This document shows, one piece after another, positions 18,066-25,048 of a DNA stretch of 40,483 nt. The position numbers and the translations under genes were made by a program. Origin of the DNA: JBGSUZ01 sp963677505 (GTDB lineage: Bacteria; Bacillota; Clostridia; Peptostreptococcales; Acidaminobacteraceae); assembly GCA_963677505.2 (NCBI GenBank), contig CAXXWB010000019.1, forward strand, positions 1-40,483, written 5' to 3'. The notes beneath the pieces were generated by a model that was not told the origin of the DNA, ran no database searches, and was given only the letters and a program-made list of their open reading frames with translations. Each line of letters starts with the position of its first letter. The first letter of the stretch is position 1.

Positions 18066-18515
18066 CTAAATCATCATATTTGCGACAATAATACCCAGTG
18101 CTGCGCCAAAGAATACTTCTACTGGCGTATGACCAACCAGTTCTTTTAATCGTTTATTATCAATGGGTTTATTTTTGTAAAAATCTTCAATGATACGGTT
18201 GAGAAGTATTGCTTGTGTGCCAACCGCTCTTCTAACACCAGATGCATCATACATAACAATCAAAGATAAAACCAATGCAACTGCGAAAATAGGTGTATCA
18301 AAACCCGCTGTAAGGCCTACGGCAGTTGTTAGTCCTGTAACGAAAGAACTATGGGAGCTTGGCATTCCGCCTGAACCAATCATTCTATACAAATTAAGCT
18401 TTCTTTCTGTGAATAAGGTTAAAATCACTTTGCCAAACTGAGCTAAAAACCAGCTGATAAAAGCGACTTGGAAAACTTCATTATGGTAAATACCCTGCCA
18501 AAAATGCGTGTACAT
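18066..18515 (-). CDS. DUF212 (YuiD-like) acid-phosphatase-related membrane protein
   Basis: This 149-residue integral membrane protein is related to the PAP2 phosphatase fold but shorter. It has about four hydrophobic segments. The conserved stretches are GGMPSSHSSFVTGLTTAVG (PAP2-like SxSH segment), MYDASGVRRAVGTQA and LVGHTPVEVFFGAALGI with the second His. The function is not established for the family. Its ATG overlaps the ispA stop by one base (TAATG) and dxs follows in 12 bases. This tight fit between two isoprenoid genes suggests a role in prenyl phosphate handling; that is inference. Confidence 0.85.
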   Translation of the reverse strand: MYTHFWQGIYHNEVFQVAFISWFLAQFGKVILTLFTERKLNLYRMIGSGGMPSSHSSFVTGLTTAVGLTAGFDTPIFAVALVLSLIVMYDASGVRRAVGTQAILLNRIIEDFYKNKPIDNKRLKELVGHTPVEVFFGAALGIIVANMMI

Positions 18516-19408
18516 TATTTATTCCTTTCGCCGATAAAACGGATTAAAGCCTCAATAAATAAGGTATCCCCGTCAATATCCTGTAACCCACTAATGGATG
18601 TATCAACCAACTCTGCTGCAATCTCTTTACACTTTTTGACGCCTATTAATGTAGGGTAAGTGGTCTTGTCATTTTTTTCATCACTGCCAGGGGTCTTTCC
18701 CATTTCCTTTTCAGAGCCTTCAATGTCTAAGATATCGTCAACGATTTGGAAACACAAACCTATTTTTTTGCCGACCGCTTCAACAATCAGTAGTTCTTCA
18801 TGATTACATCCACCAAGGATAGCACCCGCAACCATTGAAGCCCTAAGTAAATCACCAGTTTTATGAAGGTTGATAAAATCTAATGTTTCAAGATCAACAG
18901 ACTCGCCTTCATTCATTAAATCAGCCACTTGGCCTAGAATCATTCCTTTATGTCCTGATGCTTCTGCAATCACCTTAGAAGCTTCGAGATATTTAATAGC
19001 ATTTTCCCAATCCTTAAGGGCACAATCCATCATATTTTCATAGGCGTAATTTAGGAGTCCATCTCCTGCTAAGATTGCAGTCGCCTCGCCAAAGATCACG
19101 TGATTGGTAGGCTTTCCTCTTCTCAAATCGTCATTGTCCATAGCAGGTAAATCATCGTGAATTAAGGAATAAGTATGGACCATCTCAACAGATGCCGCAA
19201 AATCTTCAATATACATACAAGGTTTGCTAAAAAGCTTAGAAAACTCCATGAGTAAAATAGGTCTTAAGCGCTTACCTGAAGCCATTAAGCTGTATCTCAT
19301 AGATTTGTTGATGGTTTCAACAAATTTATTGTCACTTCTAATAAAAAAGCCGTTCAAATATGAGTCAATCTGCTCTAAACGCAGTGCGTATTCCTTTTCA
19401 AAATTCAT
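18515..19408 (-). CDS. ispA: Farnesyl (geranylgeranyl) diphosphate synthase
   Basis: This short-chain prenyltransferase elongates DMAPP with IPP. The 297 residues contain the first Asp-rich motif in LIHDDLPAMDNDDLRRGKP and the second in FQIVDDILDIEG. The usual AILAGDGLLNYAYE and LHKTGDLLRASM stretches lie between. The two residues before the first motif (SLIHDD) and the inserted PAMD are those of bacterial FPP synthases of the IspA type, but product chain length cannot be fixed from this. The ATG overlaps the xseB stop by four bases (ATGA). Confidence 0.94.
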   Translation of the reverse strand: MNFEKEYALRLEQIDSYLNGFFIRSDNKFVETINKSMRYSLMASGKRLRPILLMEFSKLFSKPCMYIEDFAASVEMVHTYSLIHDDLPAMDNDDLRRGKPTNHVIFGEATAILAGDGLLNYAYENMMDCALKDWENAIKYLEASKVIAEASGHKGMILGQVADLMNEGESVDLETLDFINLHKTGDLLRASMVAGAILGGCNHEELLIVEAVGKKIGLCFQIVDDILDIEGSEKEMGKTPGSDEKNDKTTYPTLIGVKKCKEIAAELVDTSISGLQDIDGDTLFIEALIRFIGERNK

Positions 19409-19635
19409 TCATTGACCTCCAAATCATTCAGCGGCTTCACTTCGCTGTTTTCCATCAGCAAGCCAACTTTACGTTCTGTTTCTTCTAAAAGATTAGAGCA
19501 ACTTCTGTATAGACCTATTCCCTTTTCAAAGAGTTTAAGGGCTTCATCCAGTGGCAGTTGTCCATCTTCTAGTTGTTTTGTTATGGTCTTTAAATCAGAT
19601 AATTGATCTTCAAAAGTAGGATTTTTCTTAGCCAT
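19405..19635 (-). CDS. xseB: Exodeoxyribonuclease VII small subunit
   Basis: XseB binds the XseA C-terminal coiled coil; several copies assemble with one XseA. The 76-residue all-helical protein shows the family pattern TFEDQLSDLKTITKQLEDGQLPLDEALKLFEKGIGLYRSCSNLLEETERKV. It overlaps xseA by eight bases and ispA by four, so the three are translationally linked. The large subunit upstream is interrupted by TAG, which bears on whether this protein still has a partner. Confidence 0.95.
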   Translation of the reverse strand: MAKKNPTFEDQLSDLKTITKQLEDGQLPLDEALKLFEKGIGLYRSCSNLLEETERKVGLLMENSEVKPLNDLEVNE

Positions 19636-20851
19636 GATTTTCTCCTATCTTGTTGTCTTTATGCGTCACAAGAGCTTCTAAACTACCATCTTTTAACAGC
19701 ACTTTAAGATGAGCTCCCACCGCAATCTGTTCCACAGATTTTACAGTTTGATTATCTACGTCTGTTACAACTGCATATCCTCTCGTCAACGTTCTCAGTG
19801 GTGATAAAGCTTCGAGTGTCTCGGCTTGACCTGCCAACACTGCCTTATCTTTTTCTATAGTTTGCTGAAGGTACTGCTTACACCTAATCAGCTACTGATC
19901 CATTTGCTCTTGGTGCCTATTTGTCATTGATATTATTTTACCATATTCACGCTCAGGATTGTGTAAAGACAATGTCATTTTAGAATCTTTTAACCTTTTA
20001 GTCATCTTTTCTCTGAGTTTTTCGTAGAGGCTATCCACAGATGATTGTAATTCACCAAGGGATGGGAAGACTATCTCCGCTGCTTCTGATGGGGTTGCAG
20101 CTCTTAAGTCAGCAGTAAAATCTGCAATGGTAAAATCGGTCTCATGACCGATGGCAGACACAATTGGAATTTGGCTTTCAAAAATGGCTTTAGCCACAAT
20201 TTCAGTGTTAAAAGCCCAAAGTTCTTCAATTGAGCCCCCGCCTCTTGCTAAAATAATCACATCTCCCAAATTCAATTCATTAATTCGGTCAATGGCAGTG
20301 CTTATGCTTATAGGTGCGTCATTACCCTGCACAGCGGCTGGTACGACGATGATTTCAATATTAGGATTTCTTCTTCCTGATACGACTAACAAGTCTCTAA
20401 TAACTGCCCCTGTTGGAGACGTTACAATGGCTACCCTTTTAGGTAAAAAAGGCAAATTTTTCTTCTGATTTATATCAAAATAGCCAAGTTCTGATAATTT
20501 TTGTTTTAAACGTTGAAACTCTTCAGCAAGGTCTCCTATACCCAGTTTTTCAACCTGTCTTACAGACAACTGGTATTTTCCTTCTTTTTCATAAATGGTG
20601 ATAGAGCCTTGACACATAAGTGCTATGCCATCTGATAACGTTCTGCTATTAGGATCCTCAACAGCGTTAAACCAAACACAATTAATCTTTGCATCTCCAT
20701 CTTTCAAGGCAAAATAAGCATGTCCACTGGTATGAAATTTATAGTTGGAAAGTTCACCAACTACAGAAATCCGATTCAGTATGGGATCTCTTTGTATCGC
20801 TTGCTTCAGATATTGATTTACTTCTGCAACTTTTAGCGCTCGTATTTTCAA
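19628..20851 (-). CDS. xseA: Exodeoxyribonuclease VII large subunit, interrupted by in-frame TAG
   Basis: XseA is the catalytic subunit of the nuclease that trims single-stranded DNA to oligonucleotides. The first 319 codons carry the OB-fold (SVVGELSNYKFHTSGHAYFALKD) and nuclease domain (VAIVTSPTGAVIRDLL, ILARGGGSIEELWAFN, SAIGHETDFTIADFTADLRAATPSEAAE). A TAG at 19892-19894 then interrupts the frame. Downstream the same frame resumes KQYLQQTIEKDKAVLAGQAETLEALSPL and ends with TRGYAVV and GENHG. Total length would be 407, normal for the family. The stretch CAG-TAG-CTG-ATT-AGG could also be two compensating indels hiding Gln-Leu-Ala-Asp-Arg. The truncated form would lack most of the coiled coil that binds XseB. 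Confidence 0.9.
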
Positions 20852-20877
20852 AAGGATTCATCCTTTCTTAACTATGC

Positions 20878-21840
20878 CTACCCTCTTCTTAGCAGCATTT
20901 TTGCAATACCCACAGCATTGTCTGTGCAGTAAACAGAAGGGGTTAATATAATTTCAAGGTCAGGATAGAGGTCAAAAAGACTTTGGAGCCTTTTGCGAAT
21001 CCAAAAGTTACTCATGACGCCTCCTGCCAATATAAGCCTATCTGGCTTTTCTTTTGCAATGGCTTCTTTCAAAATATTGCATAAAAAATCACCCAACTCG
21101 TTAAAGAACATAAATAGAAAATCTTCTTTTGACATGCCTTTCTCAAGGAGCTGTTTGCCTTTATTTTCAATACCCGACAGGTTGAACATGCCCTCAGCAG
21201 CCTTAAGAGGAAGTCGTTTTGTTGTTTTATACTCACATGTCTTCAATTGGTTGATAGCCCCTTCCATGTGTTGTCCACAAGGAAAAGGATAGCCCATATA
21301 AACGCCAATTCTATCGACCAACTGTCCTATACTGATGTCTTTAGAACCACCAATAATATCCGTTTCAAAATATTTTTCTTCCGATGACCAACGGCTGTTA
21401 AAAATTTCAGTTGTGCCGCCAGATATGTGGACATTCATAGTTTTTTTGCCAATGATCTGATGCTCCAGTCCCAAAGCTGCCATAATATGTCCATCTTGAT
21501 GGGCATACTCATATACAGGGCAACCTAAGCTTTTACCAATGACTTTGGCAAATTGAAGACCTGCATTAAATACTGGCATATAGGAACCCTCAACATTTCT
21601 CGGTCTTGTGCTAACCCCAATGCCTTGAATGAACTTTAACCCTTCAGAAGGCAAATCAAAAAAAATACCCGGTAGGTTCATGACGTGTTGATAAAATGCA
21701 TCGGATTGTCGTAGACCTATTTCTCCGGGTTTGACGGTTAACACGATTCTTTTATCAAACAGCACATTTCCTTTAACATCGACTAAAGCCATCGAAGTTG
21801 TATAATTACTGGTATCAATACCGAGAAAGCAAGTTTCCAT
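20878..21840 (-). CDS. TsaD/Kae1-like ASKHA-fold paralogue
   Basis: This 320-residue protein has the Kae1/TsaD fold but diverges from true TsaD (tRNA t6A synthesis). It shows FLGIDTSNYTTSMALVD (ATP phosphate 1 site), a metal site AHQDGHI (His114, His118) in place of the usual HxEGH, VHISGGTTEI in place of SGGHT, IGGSKDISIGQLVDRIG in place of the DAxGEAFDK region, LILAGGVMSN, and CTDNAVGIAK with a ligand-type Asp307. All three metal-ligand positions keep the TsaD spacing. It lies between nusB and xseA, a place where Clostridia often keep such a paralogue; no function is established. True tsaD is expected elsewhere in the genome. Confidence 0.8.
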   Translation of the reverse strand: METCFLGIDTSNYTTSMALVDVKGNVLFDKRIVLTVKPGEIGLRQSDAFYQHVMNLPGIFFDLPSEGLKFIQGIGVSTRPRNVEGSYMPVFNAGLQFAKVIGKSLGCPVYEYAHQDGHIMAALGLEHQIIGKKTMNVHISGGTTEIFNSRWSSEEKYFETDIIGGSKDISIGQLVDRIGVYMGYPFPCGQHMEGAINQLKTCEYKTTKRLPLKAAEGMFNLSGIENKGKQLLEKGMSKEDFLFMFFNELGDFLCNILKEAIAKEKPDRLILAGGVMSNFWIRKRLQSLFDLYPDLEIILTPSVYCTDNAVGIAKMLLRRG

Positions 21841-21842
21841 CT

Positions 21843-22247
21843 TTAAGCCTCCAAATGCCGCGCAAGCTCTCCGAGAATACCATTGACAAAACCAGCTGAT
21901 TCTTCATCGCTGTACTTCTTAGCAAGATTGACAGCTTCGTTGATGGATATTGCCATCGTTAATTCTTCAAGATAGAGTATTTCTGTGACAGCAACACGGA
22001 TGATAGACAAGTCCACTTTAGAAATACGATCCATTGTCCATCCTTTTAAATAAGTTTTAATAGATTCGTCTACCTTTTCTTTGTTTTCTGAAAAAAGAGA
22101 GACTACTTTTTTACCAAACTCAAGTTCTTTGTCATCTAAAATATTGTCTGCCAAATATGGATTAAAGTCATTGGCGTTGAAGTTGCTATGCATCTCCATT
22201 TGGTACAGGGTATTCATTACGATTTCTCGTGTTAACTTACGACTCAT
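21843..22247 (-). CDS. nusB: Transcription antitermination factor NusB
   Basis: NusB with NusE (S10) binds BoxA RNA and supports antitermination of rRNA operons. The 134-residue helical protein begins MSRKLTREIVMNTLYQMEMH and ends with LTMAISINEAVNLAKKYSDEESAGFVNGILGEL, the most conserved stretch of the family. The site AGGAGGCGGCA precedes the ATG. It ends two bases before the Kae1-like gene. It follows a terminator, so it is either the start of a new unit or reached by read-through from asp23. Confidence 0.96.
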   Translation of the reverse strand: MSRKLTREIVMNTLYQMEMHSNFNANDFNPYLADNILDDKELEFGKKVVSLFSENKEKVDESIKTYLKGWTMDRISKVDLSIIRVAVTEILYLEELTMAISINEAVNLAKKYSDEESAGFVNGILGELARHLEA

Positions 22248-22270
22248 TGCCGCCTCCTAAAATTTATTAG

Positions 22271-22303
22271 AAAAAACTAACTCTCGTATAGAGAGTTAGT
22301 TTT
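22271..22303 (-). terminator. Terminator after asp23
   Basis: A perfect 13-bp stem AAAACTAACTCTC/GAGAGTTAGTTTT with a 5-base loop is followed by T residues on the minus strand; it is nearly symmetrical. It lies between asp23 and nusB. Confidence 0.88.
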
Positions 22304-22306
22304 GTA

Positions 22307-22699
22307 CTATTCGTTTGTTGTCTTCTTATCAACTTTATCCTTGTGGATGTTAATGCCATTAACATGAACATTCACCGCCGAAACAGAAAGACCCGTCATA
22401 GACTCAATTGCAGTCTTTACGTTTTCTTGAACTTGCCAAGAAACATCTGGTATTTTAACACCGTAGTCTACGATTAAATTCAAATCAATAACCACTTTAT
22501 CTTCTATAATTTCAACTTTAACACCTTTTGAAAAATTCTTTTTACCAAACATCTCTACGAGATCTTCAGTTAATTTTCCAGAAAGACCGTTTACGCCTTC
22601 AATCTCTGCTGCAGCGATAGAGGATATAATCCCAATCACATCATCAGAAATGTTTACATTACCATATTCCAAAGTATCTATTTGAGTATTTTCAGCCAT
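22307..22699 (-). CDS. Asp23/Gls24 family envelope stress protein
   Basis: Members of this family sit at the cytoplasmic face of the membrane (Asp23 of Staphylococcus, via AmaP) and affect cell-envelope stress; the mechanism is unclear. The 130 residues show YGNVNISDDVIGIISSIAAAEIEGVNGLSG and NVKTAIESMTGLSVSAVNVHVNGI, typical of the family. The start is set at ATG 22699, six bases after GGAGGG; an ATG at 22714 would overlap that site. A strong promoter lies upstream and a terminator follows, so it can be a single-gene unit. No amaP-like anchor gene is adjacent. Confidence 0.9.
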   Translation of the reverse strand: MAENTQIDTLEYGNVNISDDVIGIISSIAAAEIEGVNGLSGKLTEDLVEMFGKKNFSKGVKVEIIEDKVVIDLNLIVDYGVKIPDVSWQVQENVKTAIESMTGLSVSAVNVHVNGINIHKDKVDKKTTNE

Positions 22700-22723
22700 T
22701 TTAATTCCCTCCATTCAAATTTC

Positions 22724-22752
22724 ATTATACCAAAAAACCATAGCGGTGACAA
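22724..22752 (-). promoter_or_regulatory. Strong sigma-A-type promoter of asp23
   Basis: The -35 TTGTCA (five of six), a 17-bp spacer and a perfect -10 TATAAT (22724-22729) sit 25 bases upstream of the asp23 start. Confidence 0.8.
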
Positions 22753-22807
22753 TGTTGTGAAATCTTGAGACCACTTAACACTTACCTATTTTTAGGTTTA
22801 GTACATG

Positions 22808-22840
22808 AAAAAACCCGACCACCAAAACTGGAGTCGGGTT
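22808..22840 (-). terminator. Terminator of the Cys/Asp-tail gene
   Basis: The stem AACCCGAC/GTCGGGTT with a 13-base loop is followed by six T on the minus strand, 17 bases after the stop of the 159-codon gene. Confidence 0.85.
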
Positions 22841-22856
22841 CAAGTCAATGTATGGC

Positions 22857-23336
22857 TTATTTTTCAGAATCAGAATCACAGTTGCATGTGCAGCTGCCGG
22901 CTTCACAATCGTCATCACAATCGCACTCGTCGTCGCAATCACAATCGTCCCCACAACAACAGCAATCATCTTCTTCATCGTCGTCACAGACAACAAATTC
23001 AGAGCCGCATCCTGGACATCTAACTTCCGCACACAAATCTTCATCGAACTCATCTTCAGAAATGAAAATTTCAGTTCCGCAATCAGGGCATTCAAACGTG
23101 TCAAACTCTTCGTCTGAGTAAAAATCGTCTTCTAAATCTGTTAAGCCTTCGTTGATTGCATCAACGAACTCGTCCATTTCTTCCAAATTGCCTTCCACAT
23201 CTTCAATTGCGTAAGCCATTTCTTCTAAAACGTTGACGATTTCAGCCAAAAGCTTAGCTTCTTTCTTAGACTTATCAAGATCTAATCCGTCTGCAAGGCC
23301 TCGTAGGTAAGATACTCTTTCAAAAAGTACGCTCAT
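22857..23336 (-). CDS. CD1247-type zinc-ribbon protein with extreme Cys/Asp tail
   Basis: This 159-residue protein of unknown function resembles the Clostridia family named after C. difficile CD1247. Residues 1-75 are a helical, acidic domain (MSVLFERVSYLRGLADGLDL, then coiled-coil-like). Residues 83-110 form a zinc ribbon, CPDC and CPGC. Residues 117-153 are a low-complexity tail of Asp, Glu and Cys with runs such as CCCC, CDC and CNC. Twelve cysteines fall in 29 residues (125-153), 18 in all. The tail looks able to bind several metal ions, but this is inference. A good AGGAGG site precedes the ATG. It lies downstream of efp, separated by a hairpin and short repeats, and has its own terminator. 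Confidence 0.8.
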   Translation of the reverse strand: MSVLFERVSYLRGLADGLDLDKSKKEAKLLAEIVNVLEEMAYAIEDVEGNLEEMDEFVDAINEGLTDLEDDFYSDEEFDTFECPDCGTEIFISEDEFDEDLCAEVRCPGCGSEFVVCDDDEEDDCCCCGDDCDCDDECDCDDDCEAGSCTCNCDSDSEK

Positions 23337-23357
23337 GGTAACCCTCCTTTGATGGTT

Positions 23358-23392
23358 TAGCGCTTCTAGCGCTTGACTAGCGCATATAGCGC
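23358..23392. repeat. Four TAGCGC repeats in the efp-zinc-ribbon gap
   Basis: TAGCGC occurs at 23358, 23367, 23378 and 23387 (steps of 9, 11 and 9). AGCGCT is self-complementary, so neighbouring copies can fold as two small hairpins in the leader of the 159-codon gene, ending 22 bases before its ATG. Confidence 0.6.
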
Positions 23393-23397
23393 CACTT

Positions 23398-23419
23398 ACC
23401 CTTTAGTTTCCTAAAGGGT
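23398..23419 (-). other. Intercistronic hairpin with GAAA tetraloop, no U-tract
   Basis: Perfect 9-bp arms ACCCTTTAG/CTAAAGGGT close a GAAA loop (GNRA type) on the minus strand, 38 bases after the efp stop. No T-run follows, so it is not a standard terminator. It may protect or process the efp 3' end. Confidence 0.6.
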
Positions 23420-23456
23420 TGATGATATGAAAATGTGCAGCCTGAAATAAGAATAA

Positions 23457-24014
23457 CTACGCTCTAGAAAGGTACTCGCCAGTACGCGTATCAATCTTAA
23501 TTTTGTCACCTTCGTTAACGAAGAGTGGCACATCAACGACTGCACCAGTTTCAACAGTTGCCTTCTTTGTTGTATTTGAAGCTGTATTCCCTGCAATACC
23601 AGGTTCAGATTCAGTAATTGTAAGAATAACAAAGTTTGGAGCTTCTACTAGGAAACACTTGCCTTTGTAGAATTTAAGTGTTGCAGAATCATTTTCTTTT
23701 AAGTAGATGATTGCATCTTCAACTTGCTCATATGACAATGGAATTTGTTCAAATGTTTCATTGTCCATAAAGAAGTAAAGCTCACCATCTGAATAAAGGT
23801 ACTGCATATCTTTCGTTTCGATATGTGCTTTTGGGAACTTTACGTTTGGATTGAACGCTTCTTCGCGAATCGTACCAGACATTAAACTCTTATACTTAGT
23901 TCTTACGAACGCTGCGCCTTTTCCAGGTTTTACGTGTTGGAAATCTACGATTACAAATGGTTCCCCATTGATTTCGAAGGTCACGCCTTTACGAAAATCA
24001 CTTGCTCCTATCAT
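23457..24014 (-). CDS. efp: Translation elongation factor P
   Basis: EF-P relieves ribosome stalling at proline runs. The 185-residue, three-domain length is standard: KOW-like N-domain (1-64), OB domain 2 (about 66-127) and OB domain 3 with the C-terminal signature NEGDKIKIDTRTGEYLSRA. The loop tip reads KPGKGAAF with Lys32, the residue modified (5-aminopentanol) in Bacillus; no modification gene is in the window. The ATG follows GGAGGG. It has its own probable promoter in the gap after aroK. Confidence 0.97.
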   Translation of the reverse strand: MIGASDFRKGVTFEINGEPFVIVDFQHVKPGKGAAFVRTKYKSLMSGTIREEAFNPNVKFPKAHIETKDMQYLYSDGELYFFMDNETFEQIPLSYEQVEDAIIYLKENDSATLKFYKGKCFLVEAPNFVILTITESEPGIAGNTASNTTKKATVETGAVVDVPLFVNEGDKIKIDTRTGEYLSRA

Positions 24015-24078
24015 TGATAAATCCCTCCGTTACTTAATTATAAGTTCATTCGATTGCAAAGCAACCGCACCCCTTAGA

Positions 24079-24107
24079 GAATATTATAAGTTGGGGCTAT
24101 TTGTCAA
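24079..24107 (-). promoter_or_regulatory. Probable efp promoter
   Basis: A perfect -35 TTGACA (24102-24107) overlaps the end of the preceding gene region. The -10 choice is unclear (TATTCT with an 18-bp spacer, or TAATAT with 15). No other element is seen in the 94-base gap. Confidence 0.45.
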
Positions 24108-24108
24108 C

Positions 24109-24582
24109 CTAATTAGTAGACAATATTCCATCTGCCCAATTTAAGTAAGCTTTTGAACGCTCATTATAGAGATTTTCAATTTGTTTATACAAGTCTCCAC
24201 CCTGTTTCATTAAGGGTCTTACCTTAAGGGCTTCAGGATTGGACAATCGTTTTGCAATTTCCGATACACTTGTATTTAAGTATAAGAAAAATACCTGTTC
24301 TGGCTTGTTTTGCCCATTCTTGATGGCTACGGGTACAAGACCTCCACCTGTTGAAATGACCGACTCAGGTTTCTCACAATAGGCCATAAAAGTTTCCCAT
24401 TCTGTATCTCTAAAAAAAGCTTCACCCTTTTTTTCAAAAATTTCCTTTATAGTCATGCCCAGCTCTTCTTCAATAATTTGATCAATATCGTAAAAAGGTC
24501 TACCCAGTTTTTCAGATAACGCCAACCCATATGTAGACTTTCCGCATCCAGAAAGACCAATCAATACAATGGTTTTACTCAT
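24109..24582 (-). CDS. aroK: Shikimate kinase
   Basis: This enzyme phosphorylates shikimate at the 3-OH in aromatic amino acid synthesis. The 157-residue P-loop kinase shows Walker A GLSGCGKST (residues 8-16), shikimate-binding DID in FYDIDQIIEEELG, FRDTEWE, the STGGGLV loop and the lid Arg in VRPLM. It overlaps comFB by eight bases, so the two are co-translated although their functions are unrelated. No other aro genes are in the window. Confidence 0.94.
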   Translation of the reverse strand: MSKTIVLIGLSGCGKSTYGLALSEKLGRPFYDIDQIIEEELGMTIKEIFEKKGEAFFRDTEWETFMAYCEKPESVISTGGGLVPVAIKNGQNKPEQVFFLYLNTSVSEIAKRLSNPEALKVRPLMKQGGDLYKQIENLYNERSKAYLNWADGILSTN

Positions 24583-24847
24583 GTCTCGGTTTCGCCTTAA
24601 CCATTAAAATTGCTTCTACCAAAGCTTTCATAACATCGGCTTCATATTGAGTCTTTTGCTCTTCAAGTCTTGAATACATTTCACCCATTTCTGAAACAAT
24701 ATAATGAGGCTTTAGCTGATTTAACGCGATTGCTTTTATGTCCAGCAAACAATGTTCACAGGTGCAAATATCGGGAAAAGCTCTTAGTATATGGGGCATA
24801 ATATGGTCTACTGCAATTTCCATATAATTTTCTAAATTGTAAGCCAT
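24575..24847 (-). CDS. comFB: ComFB-family protein
   Basis: ComFB is encoded in the Bacillus comF competence operon; cyanobacterial homologues have been described as c-di-GMP receptors linked to type IV pili and competence. The 90 residues have the family core PDICTCEHCLLDIKAIALNQLKPHYIVSEMGE with Cys28, Cys30 and Cys33, predicted to bind zinc. The ATG follows AAGGAGGA. It lies downstream of pilT and a small membrane ORF and overlaps aroK. The pilus context and the diguanylate cyclase in the same window make a c-di-GMP role plausible, but not shown. Confidence 0.88.
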   Translation of the reverse strand: MAYNLENYMEIAVDHIMPHILRAFPDICTCEHCLLDIKAIALNQLKPHYIVSEMGEMYSRLEEQKTQYEADVMKALVEAILMVKAKPRHE

Positions 24848-24923
24848 GGAATCCTCCTTGAAATAAATGCTTAATTCATTTTATACCAAATGGATATCTT
24901 TTGAAATCATCTTAACATCATTT

Positions 24924-25037
24924 TTAAAAAAATAGCGTATTTAAATCTTCACATGCTAATAAAAACCTAGTGTAAGTTATACCCAAATTTATAGAAAAAC
25001 CAATCAACATAGCAATTAAAGATACAATAAATATCAT
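24924..25037 (-). CDS. Small predicted membrane protein, 37 codons
   Basis: An ATG at 25037 begins 11 bases after the pilT stop, preceded by a fair ribosome site (GGGGAG). The product starts MIFIVSLIAMLIGFSINLGI, a single strongly hydrophobic helix, then a short polar end (YTRFLLACEDLNTLFF). No family is recognised. Tight coupling to pilT and the ribosome site support real translation; no conservation evidence is available here. It could be a small partner of the pilus machine, or noise. Confidence 0.45.
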   Translation of the reverse strand: MIFIVSLIAMLIGFSINLGITYTRFLLACEDLNTLFF

Positions 25038-25048
25038 GAGTCTCCCCG

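Noticed and set aside
19892..19894. Pyrrolysine or other recoding of TAG as the explanation in xseA
   Set aside because: recN in the same window ends in TAG, no recoding hairpin is seen, and XseA is not a known recoded protein; kept only as a minor alternative.
22765..23121. Plus-strand open frame rich in Ser and Gln
   Set aside because: It is the antisense shadow of the Cys/Asp codons of the minus-strand zinc-ribbon gene and has no ribosome site.
23358..23392. CRISPR-like or tandem-repeat array
   Set aside because: Repeats are only six bases with 3-5-base spacers; no leader, cas genes or spacers.
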